14,799 bases of DNA, taken from contig JBDSOJ010000150.1 in assembly GCA_039914895.1 (NCBI GenBank), forward strand, positions 1 through 14,799, written 5' to 3'. Below the pieces are notes generated by a model that saw nothing but the letters and a program-made list of their open reading frames with translations, had not been told where the DNA came from and made no database searches. A program made the position numbers and the translations under genes. Shown here piece by piece: positions 11,670 through 14,799 of the stretch. The stretch is from Gaiellasilicea sp039914895. GTDB taxonomy: Bacteria > Actinomycetota > Thermoleophilia > Gaiellales > Gaiellaceae. Each line of letters begins with the position of its first letter. Within the stretch, counting starts at the first letter, position 1.

Positions 11670-12404
11670 CTACGCCTTGAGCGAATAGCCGCCGTCGACG
11701 ATCAGCGTCTGCCCGCGGATCATCTCCGCGGCGGGTGAGCAGAGGAAGGCGACCGCCTCGGCGATGTCCTCGGGCCGCACGAGCCGCCCTGCGGGGTTGT
11801 CCTTGCCGAACCGCAGCATCTCGTCCTTGTTCGGGAAGTGTTCGAGTGCGCCGGTGTCGACGACGCCGCCGGAGACGCCGTTCGCCCGGATCCCGAGCGC
11901 CGCAAGCTCGACGGCGAGGTAGCGGATCAACGCCTCGAGCGCCGCCTTCGAGGTGCCGACGAGCGTGTAGTTCTCGAGCACGCGTTGCGAGCCGAGGCTG
12001 GAGATGCCGACGATCGACGAGCCGCGGGGCATCTGCGGCGCGACGGCGCGGGTCAGCGCCAGCAGCGCCCGGGCGTTGGCCGTCATCGTCCAGTCCCAGT
12101 GCTTGTCCTCGGTCTCGAGCGCGGGACGGATCACGCCTGTCGCCGCGTTGTGGACGAGCACGTCGAGCGCGCCGAGCCCCGCAGCCTCCTCGAGCACGCG
12201 GTCGGAGGAGACGTTGCCGCGGACGAGGATCGGCTCGGCGCCGAGCGCCCGCAGCTCGTCGGCGGTGTCCTCGGCAGCCTGGTCCGAGCGGAGGTAGCCG
12301 ATCGCGACGCGGGCGGCGCCGAGCGCGGCGAACCGGAGCGCGATCGCCTTCCCGATCCCCCGTGAGCCCCCCGTCACGAAGACGGAGGCGCCGCTGAAGC
12401 TCAT
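11670..12404 (-). CDS. fabL: Enoyl-[acyl-carrier-protein] reductase III, FabL type
   Basis: This SDR-fold enzyme (244 aa) should reduce enoyl-ACP in the last step of each fatty-acid elongation round, using NAD(P)H. The cofactor loop is TGGSRGIG (11-18), and 'HNAATGVIRPALE' (85-97) follows the NAG-type position. The decisive point is the active site: 'ISSLGSQRVLENYTLVGTSK' (134-153) has Tyr146 and Lys153 spaced Y-x6-K. That spacing belongs to enoyl reductases such as FabI and FabL, whereas FabG-type reductases have Y-x3-K. The surrounding text closely matches Bacillus FabL, including 'KHWDWTM' (101-107), 'RYLAVELAALGIRANGVSGG' (161-180) and 'MIRGQTLIVDGGYSL' (228-242). The ATG at 12404 overlaps the stop of the 92-aa gene by 4 bp. 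It is likely poorly sensitive to triclosan, as known for FabL. Confidence 0.88.
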   Translation of the reverse strand: MSFSGASVFVTGGSRGIGKAIALRFAALGAARVAIGYLRSDQAAEDTADELRALGAEPILVRGNVSSDRVLEEAAGLGALDVLVHNAATGVIRPALETEDKHWDWTMTANARALLALTRAVAPQMPRGSSIVGISSLGSQRVLENYTLVGTSKAALEALIRYLAVELAALGIRANGVSGGVVDTGALEHFPNKDEMLRFGKDNPAGRLVRPEDIAEAVAFLCSPAAEMIRGQTLIVDGGYSLKA

Positions 12405-12679
12405 GACCGCTTCGGCAGCGGCTCGTAGACGGGTGCGGAGCTCGGCAGCTCGTCCCAGCCGATGCGCGACCGCGGTTCCTTGCCGCCCTGCTCGGCCTTC
12501 GAGGACGCGTAGCCGAGGTCGTCGAGCAGCCGCGCCTTCTCCTCGCCGTAGCGGCGAACAGGATGGTCGGGTGGCAGGTCGCGGATCAGGTCGCGCACGC
12601 GGGCGCGGAGTTGGAACGCGAAGTGCGGCGTCGCGGGCCCGACGAGGGCATCGATGTCGCGGATCGAGGGCTCGACCAT
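12401..12679 (-). CDS. Small protein of unknown function coupled to fabL (92 aa)
   Basis: No family is recognised. The first half is helical and Arg-rich ('DIDALVGPATPHFAFQLRAR', 'VRDLIRDLPPDHPVRRYGEE'), and the second half looks extended and charged, with 'GWDELPSSAPVYEP' near the end. There are no cysteines, membrane segments or signal peptide. The stop codon overlaps the fabL start by 4 bp (ATGA), so the two are translationally coupled and probably made together. A TACGCT hexamer 9 nt upstream of the ATG at 12679 is a likely -10 box for the pair. A partner or regulator of FabL or of acyl-carrier metabolism is a guess from position only. Confidence 0.75.
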   Translation of the reverse strand: MVEPSIRDIDALVGPATPHFAFQLRARVRDLIRDLPPDHPVRRYGEEKARLLDDLGYASSKAEQGGKEPRSRIGWDELPSSAPVYEPLPKRS

Positions 12680-12688
12680 GCGCCCGCA

Positions 12689-12694
12689 AGCGTA
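12689..12694 (-). promoter_or_regulatory. -10 box (TACGCT) for the 92-aa gene-fabL operon
   Basis: On the minus strand, TACGCT ends 9 nt before the ATG at 12679, consistent with leaderless or short-leader transcription of the coupled pair. Confidence 0.4.
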
Positions 12695-12751
12695 ACGGTC
12701 TGAGTGGAGCGGAGCGACCCTTCAGGGGTCTTGCGCGGCAAGGAACCGTAA

Positions 12752-13063
12752 CTACTTGCAGGCCAGGAGGGCGCGTTCGAGCGACTTCAGCTGCGCGTTC
12801 TGCTTGCGCACGAACGCGCGGCGGAACTTGGCGCGGCGCGTGTGCCTGAAGTACGCCCGCCGCTGAGCCGCCATCTGCTTCCGGTAGCGCTGCACCGCCG
12901 ACTTGCGCGCCTGCTTCACGGCCGCTGGGCAGTACTGCTTTGCTGCGGCGCTCGGGTGGGCCGGGGCCGCGAGACCGACCGCGGCCGGGGACGCGACACC
13001 GGCGAACGCCCAGACCGCCCCGCCGGCGCACGCGCTCGCAAGGAGGATGCGGATGCCCTTCAC
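12752..13063 (-). CDS. Secreted Arg/Lys-rich small protein of unknown function
   Basis: From the GTG at 13063 the product (103 aa) begins with a typical Sec signal peptide: 'MKGIRILLASACAGGAVWAF' (1-20), then a small-residue stretch with possible cleavage sites near 'GLAAPAHPSAAA' (about 36-47). The mature part is highly basic and helical, with many RR/KK pairs ('RYRKQMAAQRRAYFRHTRRA'), and is bracketed by two cysteines ('QYCPAA' and the C-terminal 'LLACK') that could form a disulfide. No family is recognised. A TTG at 13099 would add 12 residues in front of the signal peptide and is less likely. Its neighbours are unrelated in function. A cell-envelope or polyanion-binding role would fit the charge, but this is inference. 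Confidence 0.65.
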   Translation of the reverse strand: MKGIRILLASACAGGAVWAFAGVASPAAVGLAAPAHPSAAAKQYCPAAVKQARKSAVQRYRKQMAAQRRAYFRHTRRAKFRRAFVRKQNAQLKSLERALLACK

Positions 13064-13115
13064 GGCCGACAGCGTCGCAGCGATGAGGCCGGGCGGCAAG
13101 TGCTCGTCCCGCCAG

Positions 13116-13121
13116 TAGGCT
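13116..13121 (+). promoter_or_regulatory. -10 box (TAGGCT) for the EamA transporter gene
   Basis: TAGGCT ends 7 nt before the ATG at 13129, and no Shine-Dalgarno sequence is present. This fits a leaderless mRNA. Confidence 0.5.
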
Positions 13122-13128
13122 CGATCGC

Positions 13129-14016
13129 ATGCGCCGACCTCTGAGCATCGAGCTGATGCTGCTGACGACGGTGGTGCTCTGGGCGCTCAACCTCACCGTC
13201 ACGCGGTACATCCTCACGCACGGGTTCGAGCCGCTCGCGTATGCGACCGTCCGCTACGGCGCGGCGACGCTGATCTTTCTCGCGATCGCGGTGGTGGCGG
13301 AGCGGACGCTCCGGATCCGGCGCTCTGACCTCCTGCTCGTGGTTTCCGCCGCGGTCTGTCTCTGGCTGAACCAGCTCTCCTTCGTCTACGCGCTCGAGCA
13401 GACGAGCGCCTCGACGATCGCGCTGATCCTGGGCGCGACGCCGATCTTCGCGGCTCTGGTCGGTCTCGTGTTCGGGCGCGAGCGGCTCTCGGGCAGGTTC
13501 TGGCTCGCCGCCGCGGTCTCGTTCGCCGGCGTCGGCCTCGTCGCTGCCGGCTCGACCTCGGGTGTCTCCGGCGACACGCGCGGAACGCTGCTCGGGATCG
13601 CGACGGCCGCGACATGGGCGGGCTACTCGGTCGCGATCGCGCCGCTGATGGAGCGTTACTCGGCCTCGCGGATCAGCGCCGTCGTGCTCTCGCTCGGCTG
13701 GGTGCTGATCGCGCTCGTCGGCTTCCCGCAGGCGGCCGGGCAGGACTACGGCCTCGGCTGGGAGGTCTGGGCGCTGCTCGCGTTCGCGACGCTCGGCCCG
13801 CTCGTGCTCACGAACGTGCTCTGGTTCCGCTCGCTGCACCGGATCGGCGCCTCGCGGGCGACGCTCGTCGCGAACCTGCAACCGTTTGTCGCCGCCGTCT
13901 TCGCGCTCGTGCTCCTCTCCGAGTCGATGTCGCTGTTGCAGGTGCTCGGCGGGATCCTGATCGCCGGCGGGATCCTGAGCGCTCGGAGGCGCCCGCCCGC
14001 GCCCGCCTCCAAGTAA
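13129..14016 (+). CDS. EamA/DMT-family transporter
   Basis: The product (295 aa) is an integral membrane protein with about ten hydrophobic helices arranged as two EamA repeats, the normal size for the drug/metabolite transporter family. The first repeat opens with 'LMLLTTVVLWALNLTVTRYI' and includes 'YALEQTSASTIALILGATPI'. The second opens at about residue 150 with 'GTLLGIATAATWAGYSVAIA' and ends with 'VLGGILIAGGILSARRR'. Family members export amino acids, metabolites or drugs by proton exchange; the substrate cannot be read here. It is transcribed alone or with the 4-hydroxyphenylpyruvate dioxygenase gene that starts 10 bp downstream. If co-transcribed, an aromatic compound is one possible substrate, but that is weak inference. 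Confidence 0.88.
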   Translation: MRRPLSIELMLLTTVVLWALNLTVTRYILTHGFEPLAYATVRYGAATLIFLAIAVVAERTLRIRRSDLLLVVSAAVCLWLNQLSFVYALEQTSASTIALILGATPIFAALVGLVFGRERLSGRFWLAAAVSFAGVGLVAAGSTSGVSGDTRGTLLGIATAATWAGYSVAIAPLMERYSASRISAVVLSLGWVLIALVGFPQAAGQDYGLGWEVWALLAFATLGPLVLTNVLWFRSLHRIGASRATLVANLQPFVAAVFALVLLSESMSLLQVLGGILIAGGILSARRRPPAPASK

Positions 14017-14019
14017 GAT
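14014..14019 (+). promoter_or_regulatory. -10 box (TAAGAT) built on the transporter stop codon
   Basis: TAAGAT contains the TAA stop of the EamA gene and ends 7 nt before the GTG at 14027. It suggests the dioxygenase gene has its own leaderless promoter. Confidence 0.5.
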
Positions 14020-14026
14020 CCGGCGC

Positions 14027-14799
14027 GTGGCAGACGCCGATTTCATGCCCCTCGACGGCTGGGACCACATCGAGCTCTGGGTGGGGAACGCCAAGCAGGC
14101 GGCGTTCTGGTACGAGCATGCGCTCGGATTCGACCGTGTGGCCTACGCAGGCCCAGAGACGGGCGTGCGCGACCGCGCCTCGTACGTGCTCGAGCAGGGC
14201 GAGATCAGACTCGTGCTGACGAGCGGCGTGCGCGCCGACAGCGGCATCGTCGAGTTCGCAGCGCGGCACGGCGACGCTGCGAAGAACATCGCGCTCCGCG
14301 TGCCGGACGCGGGCCACGCGTTTCGCGAGGCTGTGGCGCGTGGCGCGCATGCGGTCGGCGAGCCGCACTGGCTGGAGGACGAGCACGGGCGCGTCGAGCT
14401 CGCGACGATCGGTACCTACGGCGAGGTCGTGCATACGTTCGTCAACCGCGCCGAGTACACCGGCCCGTACCTGCCCGGCTACGTCTCGCTCTCGCCGAAC
14501 GGGCGTGCCGGCAACGGCGTCGGCCTGATCGCGATCGACCACGTGGTCGGCAACGTCGAGCTCGGCAAGATGAACCACTGGGTCGAGTTCTACGAGCAGG
14601 TCTTCGGGATGACGAACATCGTCCACTTCGGCGACGACCAGATCCAGACCGAGTACTCGGCGCTGATGAGCAAGGTGATGGCGGACGGCGCCGGCAAGAT
14701 CAAGTTTCCGATCAACGAGCCGGCCGAGGGCAAGCGCAAGAGCCAGATCGACGAGTACCTGGAGTTCAACGAGGGGCCGGGCGTCCAGCACATCGCGCT
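14027..14799 (+). CDS. hppD: 4-hydroxyphenylpyruvate dioxygenase (3' end outside the window)
   Basis: The visible 257 residues cover about two thirds of the usual 350-400. The enzyme converts 4-hydroxyphenylpyruvate to homogentisate with O2 and Fe(II), in tyrosine breakdown. The N-terminal VOC domain starts at 'GWDHIELWVGNAKQAAFWYE' (11-30). The catalytic domain begins at 'GLIAIDHVVGNV' (166-177) with iron ligand His172, continues through 'MNHWVEFYEQVFG' (182-194) and 'SALMSKVMADGAGKIKFPIN' (211-230), and reaches 'EYLEFNEGPGVQHIA' (243-257) with the second ligand His255. The third ligand, a Glu, lies beyond the edge. The GTG at 14027 is chosen because a TAAGAT hexamer lies 7 nt upstream. The reading frame is open to the window end. 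Confidence 0.95.
   Translation, partial: MADADFMPLDGWDHIELWVGNAKQAAFWYEHALGFDRVAYAGPETGVRDRASYVLEQGEIRLVLTSGVRADSGIVEFAARHGDAAKNIALRVPDAGHAFREAVARGAHAVGEPHWLEDEHGRVELATIGTYGEVVHTFVNRAEYTGPYLPGYVSLSPNGRAGNGVGLIAIDHVVGNVELGKMNHWVEFYEQVFGMTNIVHFGDDQIQTEYSALMSKVMADGAGKIKFPINEPAEGKRKSQIDEYLEFNEGPGVQHIA

Noticed and set aside
11670..12404. Annotation of the SDR as FabG-type 3-oxoacyl-ACP reductase
   Set aside because: The FabG catalytic Tyr position (Y-x3-K) holds Val149. The Tyr146-x6-Lys153 spacing and surrounding residues fit FabL enoyl reductase.
12710..12735. Small 5-bp hairpin between the secreted protein gene and the 92-aa gene
   Set aside because: The stem is too short (GACCC/GGGTC) and lacks a U-tract, so a terminator call cannot be supported.

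Overview
The window is very GC-rich and densely coding, with GTG and TTG starts, 4-bp start/stop overlaps and long antisense shadow frames. Together with a PimA-like mannosyltransferase, a DUF6458-type membrane protein and many apparently leaderless genes, this points to an actinobacterium. Thermoleophilia (Gaiellales or Solirubrobacterales type) is my best inference, but no rRNA or tRNA is present to confirm it. Most of it looks like ordinary chromosome. I see no insertion sequence, phage gene, CRISPR array or RNA gene.

Layout. Positions 1-589 (minus) hold a stand-alone LuxR-type HTH protein, a strong terminator-like hairpin, and the start of a MalT/LuxR-type AAA ATPase that runs off the left edge. 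Positions 660-2185 (minus) form a two-gene operon of an MhqO-like ring-cleaving dioxygenase and an MhqD-like alpha/beta hydrolase, the usual pair for quinone/hydroquinone detoxification. Diverging from it, 2223-5321 (plus) is a tightly overlapping operon of a PimA-like GT4 glycosyltransferase, a flippase-like eight-helix-type membrane protein and a compact glycerate kinase. The kinase gene carries two near-identical AT-rich palindromes in the same reading frame.

Positions 5331-8632 (minus) read, in transcription order: a membrane-anchored coiled-coil protein, a 70-aa CxxC protein, xseA, xseB and a stand-alone cyclic-nucleotide-binding protein. Diverging from this block is a pair of unknown genes (8669-9511, plus), then a hairpin and a monofunctional proline dehydrogenase (9684-10580). 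Positions 10584-13063 (minus) hold a DUF6458-type membrane protein, a SAM methyltransferase, a FabL-type enoyl-ACP reductase translationally coupled to a 92-aa unknown, and a secreted Arg/Lys-rich small protein. The right end (13129-14799, plus) has an EamA/DMT transporter and the first 257 codons of 4-hydroxyphenylpyruvate dioxygenase.

The most general signal is regulatory. Eleven gene starts lie 6-9 nt downstream of a TANNNT (once CANNNT) hexamer, as expected for -10 boxes of leaderless transcripts. Two divergent gene pairs have only 36-37 bp between start codons, with both -10 boxes inside. Two -10 boxes are built on the stop codon of the preceding gene. The most unusual single feature is the repeated palindrome in the glycerate kinase gene.
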